Shown here: in pieces, positions 12,501-27,500 of the stretch
Numbering within the stretch: the first letter of the stretch is position 1
Layout of the letters: the number at the start of each line of letters is the position of its first letter
Assembly (NCBI RefSeq): GCF_015706575.1
Contig: NW_024037074.1
Span: forward strand, 2,356,001 to 2,420,000
Length of the DNA stretch: 64,000 nt
Direction: 5' to 3'
DNA from: Patiria miniata
Taxonomy: Eukaryota > Echinodermata > Asteroidea > Valvatida > Asterinidae
Translations under genes and position numbers: made by a program
The notes under the pieces: model-generated
Databases searched by the model: none
The model's input: only the letters and a program-made list of their open reading frames with translations
Told to the model about the DNA's origin: nothing

Positions 12501-15500
12501 GTGTTGGGCCTCAGCCCAACACCTATTGTTATTGTAAGAATTTACTATTTTTTTTATTATTCTTCTAGACACATTCTTCTCCGGCACTGTTTGTCAAAAT
12601 GAAAACATATATGAACTTCAATTGTCAATACATGAATGCACAACCAACTGAAGATGTGCTTTTTTGCAATTACGTCATCATGACGTCATCAAGGGTCACG
12701 TGACGTCACTTCAAAAAATAATCAATTTAATCTTTGAAATTCAATATAAAATCAACCGTCAGAGACCGCAACTTGAATTTTGCGGGAATCGACATGATAA
12801 TATGTGATCTTCATTTTATCTTGCGCGCGTAAAATCACGTGACCCTTCCTTCCGGTCGAAACCGGAAATGCCTAATAATTTGAAAGTGGAAAAAGATATG
12901 AACTTGCTTTCAACGGTGTTGATGTCTGCCTGGATTGACCTTTCAAAAAAAATAATTGGTGACGTCATGAAGAGTTGGAGCGCCCTCTAGCGGCAGGTTA
13001 AAAAACGCGAAAAACGCATTTTCGCTTGATGTCTGTGGCGAAGTTTGCGATAATCGCTTCAAAATTAATGTACATGATGACCATAATGCAGACAACACCT
13101 GTGCGCGAAAAAAAATTGATTACGTCATCAGACCGGAAGTTACAATAAAAAGACCTTTAAACCTTCAAAAATTGCTAAAAAATCAACCGTGATAGATATA
13201 ATCAAGATTTGGCTAACTATAGCACAGTTAAAATAGCTCTTGAACTTTCTGGTAATGACGTCACAATGACGTCATCAAGTATCATATTACAAGCAATCAA
13301 AGATTTCTAGATTTAATCTTTGAAAATCAATATAAAATCAACTGCTACAGATTTGATTTTGTTTTTTATAGCAATCGATACAATATTGCAGGGTCTTCAT
13401 TTTTGGTATTAAGTGCAAAATCACTTGACCCTTCCTTCCGGTCGAAACCGGAAGTGCCTTATTATTTGAAATTGGCAGAAGATGCGAACTTGCTTTCAAA
13501 GATGTGAGTGTCTGCCTAGTCTGCCTAGGCAGTACTGTACAAAAATTTTACAGGTGACGTCATCAAATGTTAGAGCGCCCTCTGGCGGCATGTTGAAAAG
13601 TCAAACATGGATTTAAACATGCATATTTTGAGTTGATGTGTGTGGCAAAGTCTGCGGTAATCCATGGCCCAACACCGTGTGGTTGTTCATACAACCTCTA
13701 GTTTATTTTGAATGTGTACAAACCTGTAGCGTCCTTGTGTGAGCATAAGGCACCGTCGACAATGCGTTTGAATGTTCTCCCAGAGGTCTCCCCCAACTCT
13801 CCCTTTGTGACCGTTGAAGGGGTACTTGTGCAAAGAGTCTGTAATATATTGTATTGGATGGCTTTGAGGTGGATACAAGAATATTTTGCACGAGTGCTAT
13901 ATTTTCTTGTATCCACCGAAAACAAGCCATCCAATATTATTATTATTTATATCGGGCTGACTTGATCCGCAAGAAATACAATTCAAGACACTGTCTTCAT
14001 TACATCTTTTTCGTTTACATCAAACGTTTTGAAGCTGCCACTGTAATTGTTGACAACAGTGCTGGTATACCTGGCCTTCTGCGCGCTGCATGCGCGCTGC
14101 ATGTGTGCTGCATGCGCGCTGCATGTGTGCTGCATGCGCGCTGCATGCGCACGGCGTGTTCCGTGTTCGACGGTACGCACGCGATATGCTCTGTGTGAGT
14201 GGTTGACAACTGTGACTTTCTATGCTCTTGATCAAGCGGGAACCAGCGAAAATGCCCGGATGACTGCAATAATAATGTTATTGTAGTCAACCGGATACTT
14301 TATTATTGAAGTCATCTGGGAACTTCTTATGAAAGCATACAATACGCTGATTTATTTGTACCGCTGGAGGCCTGATATAAATAATAATACTAAATATTTT
14401 GGTTTGTCAGCATATGCGTACCGCATAACCCTGAAGCCTAAGTCGGAAACGGAGCTGGTCTTTCAAAAGTTATAAAATAGGCAAAACAGAAAAGCATTTG
14501 ATTGCCTTCCTCCTTAGGTCCGTGCGGGGTCAGTCAGCATCTGTCTGATCGATGACTGCAAGGATTCTGACGTCCCTCTGATTGAGGTCATGCTGCAGAA
14601 CCTTCACGTCTTCCAGAAGATGTTACCCAACAGGCAGGGCACTGCCTCGGGCACCCTGCTGGGAGATTACTACAACAGGAGCATGTCTGGCTGGGAACCC
14701 TTCATTGAACCCTGGAAGTAAGTCACAGATCTTTGAGATGCATTGCTCAAGACGTCACTTCCACTCCATTTTGCAAGGTGTCTCATCAGGGCACGTGTGG
14801 TCTAGCGGTAGAGCACAGGATTCATGATCGTGAGGTTGTGGGTTCGAGCCCTGCCGTGGCCATGCGTGTTGTGCCCTTGAGTAAGGCGCTTTACCTCAAT
14901 TACTCCTCTCAACCCAGGTGTTAAATGAGTACTGGCATTATTCAATGCTGGGAAGGTAACAGACTCGCTGTGGAGGAGGTGTGGTGATCCCCCCACAGCA
15001 GCATTTCTTGGACTCGAGTCTGGCCTAACGGGCATGGGTATTTTATACCCCAGGATATTTCTGTACCAAACATTGAGTGAATTGAAGATAATGTAGTGAT
15101 TAAATTCACTTCAATTATCCGAAAGTTTTTGGCTAATTCTGCTAGATATTGCCAATTTTGTCAGTCAGTACATAACGTGTTTGAACTGATTTCATGATAT
15201 TTTATTAAAGTTGAGATTTAAAGGGAATATACATCATTTGCTTTTGCTGTAATTTTCAGAAATGGATGGAATTGGGGGGTTGGAAATACATAGCAAATAT
15301 AGTTACACTGACTTTTTTGAGGATTTGGGTTCGAAAATGCTATAAAAACCAAGAAAAACAATCATTTTCCTGTAGTCTGGTTCCCTGACTCCATATAATA
15401 AGAAACAGAGCAGTTTACATACATTGGGGAATTGTAAGGTCAGAGAACCAGTGTAGCTGGCTTGTACCCGTTCATAGGTGTGTAATCGATTGCAAACAAG

Positions 15501-18500
15501 TGCAATGGTCAATTGGGGCCAGTATTTGAAAAAAAGCCAGTTGTTTCCAACGCTGATCGGCCGATCAGCGTTGGAAATTGATACAAAAATACCACTTTTC
15601 TTGAAAATGACAGTATACCAGGTGCCATGATTTTTCAGGATGCTTTACACTGTCATTCACTAACAGTCCAGCAAGGTAATTCAAATGATTTGGTAGTTTT
15701 ATTTTTTGATGTTTGCAAATGTTGTATTTTCCCTTTAACGATGTGATCTCCTCTCTTTGACAGACTTAATGTTGAGTGGCTTCAGCAGGACGAAACTGCA
15801 GAATATCCAGAGAAAGTCTTCGTCCAGTGCAAAGGTACCACCGTCTTTGAATTTTAAATGAGGCATTTTAAAGACGGGTCTTAATGCAAGAAAATTGTAC
15901 CACATAGTTGTTTTTAACATTTGGTTATAATTATGCCATTACGTACATGTCATAAGGATATTGGCTGTATCCCCTCAAAAAAGTTGCAATTGTTTCAAAA
16001 AAAGATAAACTTTCATAAATATGTGAAGCTAAATTAAAGGGTCCATGAGAATATTTTTTTTAGGAACACATTTTGTGCAACTTTCTTCTCCTCTTAACTA
16101 TGAAAACTATTTGACATCCCTTTTTGGTTAATTTTATTGAAAAGTGCACTTCTTTAAGTATTTAAAACTGTCCATGCTTTTCTGTACAAGTGAGGGCGCT
16201 GTTGCTGTGATGTCATTGCAGGAAGACACTGTTCAGTTTATGGGATTTCTGTTCAAATTATGAACCCAAGAATTTACTCATTGAAACATTTGTGAGAAAA
16301 AATTGCTCATTGGCTTACTGCCATCTCCTGGCACAACGAATCACCAAAGAAAAGCAAAGTTGGGATAGCAAAATATCCAAAATTCTAGCAACTTTTGGTA
16401 CTGAAATAGCTGTAACATTGGGGTTTCTGCCGGAGGTGACGTCACACGTTTGCTCATAAATATGGAAATTGGCATTAGCTTAAAATCCAAAAAAAAGCAC
16501 CAAAATGCCATTGAAAATGGCAAACAAAATTGAAAATAAGGTTAAATGGGACACAAAGGTAAAATTTCAAGGATTGCTTTAAAAAAAATTACATTGCATT
16601 GGCCCTTTAGAGTGTCTCAATTAACTATGTTTTATTTTACATCATGGCTTCGCTCAGGTGCATTTCAAGACTTTTCCCCCCAATAATACGGTCTAGCACC
16701 TATCCTCGTCACACTTTTCCTGTTGACTCTGTACTTGTAGTTAACGATCGCCTAGATCTGAACCTGACTAGCGCCCTGATGGACCTGTACAGCAACACCA
16801 AGAAGAACTGGACTGAGGATTACTACAAGACGGGAACAAAGGAAGGGTAAGATGCTTGCAGTTTGGTGGAGACCAGAGGCAGATGTCATGGCTCTGCCTT
16901 AAAAAAGCTGAGAATCTTCAGCAAGTTTATCAGAAAGTTCTGTGATAACAGTTAACATTACACACTTGTCAGCAGCTATTTTTTTAGCGTTAATGCGTTT
17001 ATCCAGTAACTAAGGATCCCATGCGTCATACAGAATGAGCGGGGATTTCTGATCAAATATTCAATTATTTAGAAGATTCAGCACAGCCCTATGGGCTAGC
17101 TGGTACCCCCAAAGATTATGTATGCCTATGCCATGTGTGTGTTCTTGGGCAAGCCACTTCACCCCCACTTGCCTCTCCCCGCCCAGGAGTATAAATGGGT
17201 GTCTGCATTAGCTGGGGAGTAGCCTGTGATGAACTAGCATCTCGTCCAGTGGGAATAGAAATATTCTCAGTCGTTCCAGGCCACTGAAACCGGAGATAAA
17301 CGCCGGCCTGATGGGCCATATTGGCTTGTGACAGACTTTACTTTTAACTTATGCCATACCTGTCACTAGGGGGTTGCCTTGCCATTCCCGCAAGAACCAT
17401 CCTGCGTCCGGTCCAACAGTCCACAAGACAAACTTCACCTACCACCAACAATTTCATACCAATCCATGCAAACAAAAACTGCTACAAGCAATCATTTCTC
17501 TCACGCACATTAGTGGACTGGAACTCACTGCCTAAAGAGATTACATCAATTCAGGATAAAGGAAGCTTCAAATCTGCCATCAACACTCACTTCAATATCA
17601 TCTTTGAGAAAGAAGAAACCTAGTTAACCAAGTAAACAGCAAAACAACATATCCATGCGCACAACCAACCCTGCCTGTGTGACCCCTGAGAAAGGGTGTT
17701 GGTGCAGTATTTATCAAGACAAGACAAGACAAGACACTACATGATTTCAAGTTGTCTGTGTTTCCTTTTCATTTTTTCAGTCTACCAGCTCGCCACAGGT
17801 CTCCGTTTGTCCCCTTTGCCCTCCGGAACCTGACTGGTTGCAATCTCTGGTTCTCGACTCTCACTACAAATCCCAACAGGTAGGCTTAACCCTCCTAGTC
17901 TTTTACACTTCAAAACCCTGCAAGTTTTGCCCATATAGCTCGCACCCACACTTCAAACCTTGAGGTGATACTCTGTAGATACCACTTCATATCATGTAAT
18001 GTTGGTGTTTTTGCCCTTCATTCTTCGCAAATGCTCTGACAGTACTGAGTATAAACCAATCCGGGCACGTTGTCAATTCTATCACGGATGCCCCCTTCAA
18101 TGGCGAAAGCATTGTGCTAGCTATTGCTCACATAATTCGTCACGGGGCAGTTGCTTTGTACCATAGCATGCCCAATGGTGTCTCCATTGAAGGGGGCCTT
18201 GTGAGTGTACAGTAATCAGATGTACGGATTCGTCAATACGGTGCTGATATTAAAGCTAAGTTAGTTGTTTTTGGATGAGGGTGCAACTTTTAGACAACTC
18301 TTGGTAAATTTTTGATAGAGCTGGATTTGGAAGTTGATAGTGTTGGATGATTGTTATTTATAGAGTTCTTACTTTGAGAACACATTGATTTTTCTTATCC
18401 CTCATTTGCAGGGTTGCCACTAGTCCAACAGAGAAACTGGCGTCTCCTTTGGTATCTGTGGGCGGGGCTAGCTCTTGGACGGAGGTGTTACCAGGACAGG

Positions 18501-21500
18501 AGGTCCCGTTTGTCTTTGAAGAGAAAGGCAAACAGAGACATAGAGTAAGTAGAACAAAGAAATGTCAAAGGGAAATTGAAGTGCTTCACTCGTTTGATGC
18601 CAAGTTTTTATCAGACAGATTGAAGGTTTTAACTTTTTTGGATAATTATTAAGGAGATGACTCCTGTCAATGTAAGGCTGAAAAAGACTTAGTCCGGAAA
18701 AGGTTTCAAATCTGCCAGAAACCAACATAGTGTTTTAACTTTTTTTTAATTCATTACACTTACTTTCTTGCAATTTGTTTGAATCTTTACACATTTTTAA
18801 AAACATTGTGTAAGCCTCATGTAATTTGGCTTTGTTGCTACAAGTTTGTAAAGATCCATCAATAATTTCAGAAATAAGTGGATAGAGTGATAATGTTTTA
18901 CAAAAACAAATTCGCAAATTTGTAAGCTTAGTTGCCTTGCAAAGATAAAGTTTAGCACTACCAGTATTTGGTCTAGATTAATGTCTGGGTCACAGACTTG
19001 AATGCAGGTTCTAAAGTTTCTTGATAAAAAATCTATTTCAATAAGCCATTTGCGAGTAACATATCCTGTGGGATTTACATTTGAAAAACATGTGGTACAC
19101 TGACTGGCTCAGAATGATTGGCACGTTTTAACTTTGAATTCTCCAGACCAAAGACACTGTTGCTATATCACATGATTCAGGGCAAGCTCTTGCATAGTTA
19201 TGTAAGAGAAGCTCAGCATCAATACATTGCTTACAGTGGGTGAGAATGGCACAAAGACACCAGACCATGCCGGAGATGGGGTTGCTAGCATAAGGCTTGC
19301 CCCGAATCACTTGATATAGTAAAAGTCTCTTTGGTCAGGACAATGCAAGTTAAAACGTGCAAAGCATTGGATTCAGTAAGTGTTCCAGATTTATTCAAAT
19401 TTAACTCGCAAATGGCTTATTGTCAATGTTTTTCTTTCAGAATACTCACGAGTTGCGGGTACACCAGCTGCTGGTCAGAGTGGAAGGCTGGGAACGCATG
19501 GCCCCGGTCTCCGTCGACAAAGTGGGAATGTTCTTCAGACTCGCTAAGCCGGAACACACGCACATGACTAGCATAGTAAGTAAATGTCTCAGCTAACCTG
19601 CATTAGGGAATGTAGCTTTTGTGGCTCATGATGCATGATTAGAGGGTCAGGGTTTTGAATCCAGCTGCTGGCCATATGTTGTGTCCATGGGCAAGCTACT
19701 TCACCCCACTTGCCTCTCTCCACCCAGGAGTATAAATGGGTACCGGCATTAGCTGGGGAGTAACCTGTGATGGACTAGCATCCCATCCAGGGGGAGTAGA
19801 AATATTCTCCGTCGTTTCATGCTACTGACACCGGAGATATACGCCGACCTGATGGGCCATATTGGCTCGTGACAGACTTCACTTTTTGTTTTACCTAAAA
19901 TGCAATTGTTTCTACATTTGGGACAATCTATTGTAAGTGATTGGTTTATTAAATAAAACTGCAGTACGATTTTAAAGGTTTTTGAAAGAGACCCTTTTCT
20001 TAATTCCCCACTGAAACAAAACAAGAAAGTAAAAAAAAAAAGTCAAACTTATTTGTATTCATTGTTTTTTAGTTTACCAGTCAGCGAGTGGCGCGAGTTC
20101 TCTTCCATGTGACACTAGAGGGCAGTGCACGCAAGCTGGTGACTGTCCAATCAGCACTGACGGTTGTCAGTCGTCTGAACGTCCCGATGAACGTCAAGCT
20201 TATCAACCCGGACTCGCCCACAGACGGTAGGGAGAACTTAGTTTATTGAGATTCTTAACGCAGTAAAGTGTTGTACATATGTAATGGTGAAGTAGGGAGA
20301 AATTATATTATGTCTTTCATTTATAAGAATGATAAGAATGCGTTTGTGTGAGTGACATTAAAGGGGCACTAGGTCCTGAAATCCCCGAAAATGTTATGTT
20401 TTGGATTGTTTACTTAGCCTATTTCAAACATCTGGTTGAAAGGAAACCAACCTAATGTCTTACCGTTCCTGAGAAAAGACGGAAAAAACCCGCTTGTTTA
20501 CATCGGACATGACGGAGTACAAATACGTTTTTCGTGTCGTTCTCATGTACGCTATACACGTTGTGTGTCTCGGGAACAGCGCGCGGTGACCAATCACCAA
20601 TGCAAAAAATTGTGGTTTCTTCAACGTCCGCAAAAAGCAAACACTTTACGCGTACGAATGAAATCACAACTCGCATCCAAACAGCTCAAATTAATGGGGT
20701 CGCAAAAGTGGACTTCGAAATTTGTTCTCGCACGCATAATACAGGAATAACACAAAAACGCCCAGTTTTGAAAGGATAGTTGTGTGGATGTTTATATCCT
20801 ACTTTTAAAAGATATTTCCGATTATCATCATCTCGTTCAAAGCGCGTTTTGTAGCCAAATTGGGCTGTTCCAGGACCTAGTGTCCCTTTAATTCAGGTTG
20901 TTCTTTTTTCCATTACTTTGTAAAACTTGTGTTACCATGGCAATAGAGTCATTTGGTATGTTTCGGAATCAACAAAATTGTTGCAAAGCTTAGCGATTTT
21001 TTTGTCACAATCTGCAATTGCCTATTGTACTTACCATTTTATCCTCTCCATTATTATCCAAGTTATCTAGCCCCTATAACATACCTTTTTCTTGTTGTAG
21101 CCTTAACACCTATTACCCATTTTGTTGTTCCCCCAGTACCCATCACCCTCCCCCTCCTGTCCCCCAACGCCACCCTCCCCGTCCCCCTCTCCCACACCGA
21201 CTGGCTGATGTACATGCGCCCCCACGGCTGGGGTATGGGGTTCTGCGAGTCGCCCGTCAAGTGGCAGTCGGTCTACACGCCCAAGGCCACCGACACCCAG
21301 CCCATGAAATGCAGGCTAGGCAGTAGGGATGAAGACGGCATATTTAGGTAAAATAGTTTAGGTTTTGTCACTTTTTTCCTTGAAATTTTGCGGTACTTTT
21401 ACCCTCCTATACTTGTGGGAAGACAATATTCAGAGCAATTAGTAAAACCCTTTAAAACCCTGCAGGTCAGTTTCAGGTGAAGGGATATGAAGTGTTTAAG

Positions 21501-24500
21501 TAACTGTCACACAGAGAGTCACTGCAAAAAAAACCAAACAGCACTGTGGAGAGCTGTGCAGCGTGACCGAATCTGCCTGCTTGCCCTGGGCTTCACCACA
21601 CACAAGAATTGTGCAGGGTTGGAAGTGTTATCCATACTCCACAGAAGATAACCTCAAAGGAATTTGAAGTGGGCAAAAGTGGTTTTGCTAAACTTGAAGG
21701 GTTGTGAAGTGCTGAAGACTAGGAGGGTTAATAGAAGATTTTCAATGATAATTGTCTCTGAATCTTTTTTCCACTCTGGTGCTCTGGCCACAGGCCAAAC
21801 GTTACAATTAGGATAAACAAAGAAGATCAATGTACACAAATCTGTGGAGGTATAATGGGAGCTTGAAGCTGCAGTCTTCAATTGTAAATGAAGTACAAAA
21901 CAACATGGAAATACAGTATGCTGTTATTTTTGGAGCATAAAAAATACCCAGATTTTGTATATCAGAACGAAAAGTATGTTTGTAATTTTTGTCGGTTACC
22001 TCTGACTCTGCATGCACCATTTACCTGTTTCATTCTATATATGTAGGGTCCAAAGTGTGACATTTTTTCTGTCCCCTTTTACCTCTGAACTTTGTCATTT
22101 GAGTGTCATTAAAAGTGGCTTCTGACTAATTTTTATCTGTTGGTTAGGTTGTTTACTTCACATCCAGAAATATGAAATGATAGATATCAGATGTAAAATG
22201 GACAGGATGAAAGTGGACACCAAATGTATACAATGACCCATTTGTATATTCCAACTTGAAAATCACCAAATCTTACATTTTGGATGTTAAACTGGCTCAA
22301 TGTGTGATTTTTCTGGCTATAATTCATCTGCACTTCACATTTTACCCCCAAACTTTGTCCTTTTGGTTACAGGTTTTGGGCCTACGTTCGTCACGAGGCC
22401 TTCCCCCACGAACCAGCGGCCAAACGCTCGGCCTCCTTCTCAGAGCTCTCACGGAAACAAGACAGCGTCTCCCAGGAGCTGCAGCCGGGCCACACCGTAA
22501 CCTTGCTCCCGCCAATGGTGCTGACCAACCTCTTGCCGTTTGATCTGAAATACAAGATGCATCGGACCGGCGCCGTCGGCAACATTCGCCCCGGGAAGGA
22601 TGAACCCATATACGATGTGAGTTATTCAAAGAAATTAATCAAGCCAATCATAAGATAATTTGGGGTCAATCAAAAGTCTTCTTGCAATTAACAGGGGATG
22701 AACAATGGCAAAGGAATGCCGTTAAGTTGTCACTCTTCATTTGAATCGCTTGTGACTTGACGTTAGACTGAATGATTTGTACATATTCTAAAGTTGAACA
22801 AAGAAACTGACTGAAGCAGGGTTGGAACTTGGACCTCCGGATTGCCGTTCCAGTGCTCTGATAACTAGGGCTGTGCATTGGAACGGGGTACCCGAGTACC
22901 CGACTGCTGATGTCAGGAACCGGTTCCGGATGATGGGATCGGGTACCCGTAACTAACTTTACAAATTACTCAGTAACTTCTCAGACAATAAAAATGAAAG
23001 GTTTTGAATGTCATTTGTGGGGAATTTTCAAAATGAAACGAGGGTACTTGGGAAAACAAAAAACATATTTCACATTTATGACGCTTGTGAAAGTTGCAGT
23101 TTACACTCTGAGCTATAAAGCTCACTGTACACACTTGTAGCTTGCTGTATTGACCAAGTTGGTAGTATTATCATGTGGACCTTTATGAATAATCTGTACA
23201 GCAACTTCCGAGATTTGAATTTTGGTGTTGGGTTTCTTTAACGAGTACCCAGGTTTCTTTAACTGGTACCTAGGTACCCGTATTTTTTTCAACCGGGGAC
23301 CCGGTCATCGTACTACCGGTAAATACACACCCCTACTAACAACTGAGCTATCCAGCCCTATATTGGCGGTTCCTGTATTTTTACCAGTGTCTTTGTTCAA
23401 GGGGCTTTAGTTAGAAGCCTTAAACTTGTACATGCTATGTAGCTAGGTATCACGCCCGAATTTACTATGCTAGCAACATTAGCAATGCCGCAAACCTGGG
23501 AAATAGCAAACGGGATCACACTGAGAGGATACAGCTCTTTTATTACAAATAATCAATAACATAAATGGATAAGTTATCCTAAATTGTCCAAATATTAACC
23601 CGTACTACATTGTATTACATTGTATTACATTGTATTACATTGTATTACATTGTGTTACATTGTATTACATTGTGTTACATTGTATTACATTGTATTACAT
23701 TGTGCTTATTCACTGATGAATCCATCAAACCATAGAGTGCTTGGGTGGTTTCTGGCGTTACAGGGAGTAATAGGTAGGTTGTTTTGAGCGGTACAATGAC
23801 TAAACGGTTAATACGTTGATCTTCTTTGTTTCCATCCCTGCAGACTGATCTGAACCAAGCCAACGACATCAGCTTCACCATGGACAACTTCCCCAACTGC
23901 TACACCCCGCTCTCCCTACCCCAACGTCTGACCAAGGACGCTTACGGTTATATCATGCTGAGGGACAGTCACGCTAAGAAACGCCGCCTGCTTCTGAAGG
24001 CGAGGGTGGAGTGTCGTGCAGGCAGATGTCTCAAGGTAGGATGGCAACCCTACCGTGGACCATTCAACTATTAACCATTCTGATGTGGCTCACGTTTTTT
24101 ATTTACCCTATAGTTCACATTGTTTTTTCCAACCTTGTGATATATTTTACAATAATCCAGTTCGGTATTCCATCTGCGCACGTGCTCGTCAAGATTTGAC
24201 AATTCTTTTTTCGGGATAGATATTTCATCGTACGCGTGCAAAAGCATAGCGGGGTACCAGCAAAATTGAAGAGATTGTCGTGTTCTGAAGTAACAGTTTG
24301 CAAACAAAAAACGTTTGAACAACGAAGTGTGTGTCCAAACTTTTGTGCGAACGAAATTTCCCATCTCTTCTCGATTGCAATAAAAATACACAGAATGCAG
24401 ATTTGGTTGCCACGTCCCCCATAGCCTTGTGTGCATTTATCTGCCGCGGGTATCCTGAAAAAAAGTCGAATCTTGTGCACCAGACTCTTTTGGAATACCG

Positions 24501-27500
24501 AAAATGGCTTATTGTTGTCAGCTCCCATGTCATCCATGCTGAGGGTGCCACTTGCCTCCCAGGGTGTACAAAACCCATGGACTATTTTTACAACAGACAA
24601 CAATTGCTTTGTAATACCATTACATAGTTTTATTTTCAAAAACTTTTTTTGAGTCTTTTAGAAGTCACAATATGATATTTAAAATCTCATATTTTACAAA
24701 GGCAGTAATTTTCTTTCTGTTTTGACACCCCTACACATTTTAATTGAACAGTGAAATCATTAATCTTTGAGAAGATGCCTGTCTGCCTCAACACGCTTTT
24801 GAATTCGCGTAGACACCACCAACCTTGTGCGCAGGGTCTGTTCTAGCTGTGTTGTACAAAGCAGCAGGGTACAAAAATGTTTTAAAGTCTTTCAGAACGC
24901 TGAGGGACATTCCCGGGGAACATGAGGTGATGTTCTCCGCAGAGCCATCAGGTTATCATATATGAAGGTTTGAAGGACGTCACAGCTCTGAACCAATGAA
25001 ACGTCACAATCTAATACCACATTGTAACAAAGTGTGTTGCCACACTTTGTACAAACATTACATTCACTGTGTGGACTTCCGAACAAAAGACGTCCACATA
25101 AACCAGTTTTCAGATACGTTGTGTGGACTTGCCCACGTCCACACAAGGTTTTCCCCTCTCTGGAAAACAGGTTTAGAGGCATTTTTGGGTTAGGTTTGTC
25201 CGTCGCAAAATGAAGAGGAACTCTCAAGCGAATCATAGTAAAAATTTTGGGTTGAAAGAGTTAACACAGTGTGACAAAAAGGATTTTTTTTTCACAGGTT
25301 TTTCTTAACTACAGGAAAACAAAGGAATGTCCACACTAGGTATGTAACGTAAACGTATGTGGGTTTACGAGTTTTTCTTACCCTTGTCACCATTTGTCAT
25401 CCGTTTCCCTAGATTCTGATCTCTGCACGTTACTGGCTCCTCAACAAGTCAGGGTTGCCACTCATATTCAAGCAGGAGGGAGCAGACTTTGAGGCAGCCG
25501 GGCAGTTTGAAATCCACGAACAAGCTAGGAGTGTAGCCCCCTTGGTGTTTTCGTATGCCGACTCGGAGTACGCCGAAATGTGAGTATTAAGGGCCTTTCA
25601 CACACTATCCAAAATCTTGGTGTTAGACCAATGTTGTAGTACTCGTACTCATACTCGAGTACTCTTTTCCATACTCGTACTCGTACTCATGAACAAGTAC
25701 TCGACTACAACACTGTGTTAGACCCGGGTTGAGCTCAGAGATTTTGGGAACACCTTTTATACTAGTTAGAATCCAACACGGCTTTTACATGGGTCCGGTG
25801 CTCTACATGGGTAAAATCCAACCCTGGTCACGTCCAGGGTAGAGAGACTCTACCCAGGTAGAAAATCCAAAATCTACAGCCGACCTGTGTACAACCTGGT
25901 TAAGTGTGAACAGTATGCATTGCCTACCCCAGTGCGATTGGACAAGGTTTTCTTAAGGGTGGAATTGTGTTGATAACAACACATGTAGGTGAGACAATAG
26001 TGGAGTGCTGTGGCCTCGTGGTCTGGGGCACGGGTCTGGGTTCGAGTCCAGCCTGTGGCTACGGTGCGTGTGCCCTTGGGCAAGGCACTTTGTCACTCAT
26101 TGCTTCTCCCCACTGAGGAGTAAATGGGTACCTGTGAGGGCAGAGATGGTTATTGTGGTTGATTTAAGCTACTTTGAGCCTAACAGGCAGCATCGAGCTG
26201 CATACTCCCCAGGGAGCTGAGATTGTATTTAGAATGTTTAATTGGCCAAATGATTAGGGGTAATAATAATGTAAAGCGCTTTGATCTTTAGTTAAAAGTT
26301 AAAAGCACTATATAAGAACCTGTTATTATTATTAATAGTGTGAAGAGGCCTGATCCAGTGTACATGATACGAAGTATGAGAAGAGAACTGATGTTAACCT
26401 TGAATTTTTTGTGTCTGTTCCAGGTGCACGATGCGATTAGGACGAGGAATCATCGGTCTCAAGGACGTACCGCAGTACTGCCAGCGCATATCACTAGAGG
26501 GCGGTTCAGGAGTCCGATCATTGCGTGTTTCGCAACAGGGGGGCCGGCCACATATGTGAGTGGCTTTTTGAACGAGAGAAAAAAAACACCAAGCATTATT
26601 TTGGGGACTTGGGCACAATTTTTTTTCTCCAGCTAAAATTCAAGCTAGTTTCCTGTTTTGATTTTAATAAACCAAACGAAACTAATGAATTAGTAAACGG
26701 ATGAATTAAATGAACGAAAATTCTTATTGGATTCTTGAAAGATTTTATCACAGAATTTGAATCAATTCAGTTTTTGTTAATTTTAAATTAAAGAAAGAAA
26801 TAGACTCTGTCCGATTTTTCTTGTGTTATCCATTTTTTGCCCGACATGCCCTTGCAGGGTGTACCACATCGGTATTGACATTCGACCTGGCCGGGGTCGT
26901 TACCATGACACCCAGATCGTGACCTTTGTGCCTCGTTTTCAGTTGGAGAATCGCTCCAGTTGCAATTTGGCCTTTGCACAGCGTCACTTCGTGCAGGGAA
27001 TGGTAAGAATGTTGGAATATTTGAAGAAAAAAAAGTGCTATAGACATGATAGACGAACTCGTGTTTCATGATAAAAGGGTTGTGCATAGTTTTTCACTGA
27101 TTTCTCAAGAAGGGTAATCTGTGGTGAAACTTCAACAGGTTAGGTTTTGAACATTATTCGCTGGATTTTGAATGGGGTTGTCATTGGAAATTAACAAAAT
27201 GCACAAAAAGCAAATGATCCTATATGCCTTTGATTTTCACAGGGGTTTAAGAATCCTAACCAGTACCTGTCAGTGATAGAAGGCTCCAGTGTCATCTTCC
27301 ATTGGCCCAGGGATGACCTGGATAAACTCCTGTGTGCACGCATCGCTAGCGACCAGACATGTAGGTGGTCTGGGGGCATGAGGATTGATCTGCCAAGCTC
27401 ATTCAATATCAACATGAGGTGGGTGGAAAGCAGTGTTATGGTCGAGGGGCTTGTGATGGATCACAAGCCATCAAAAGTCGTCACAAGTCCAACACAAGTC

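Noticed and set aside
14790-14870. Functional tRNA gene
   Set aside because: A- and B-boxes are good, but the sequence continues into a SINE body repeated at 55.2 kb and the acceptor stem does not close.
24071-24639. Minus-strand frames of 121-174 codons in intron 23
   Set aside because: Overlapping frames on both strands, no domain, no codon bias like the exons and no splice-compatible structure.
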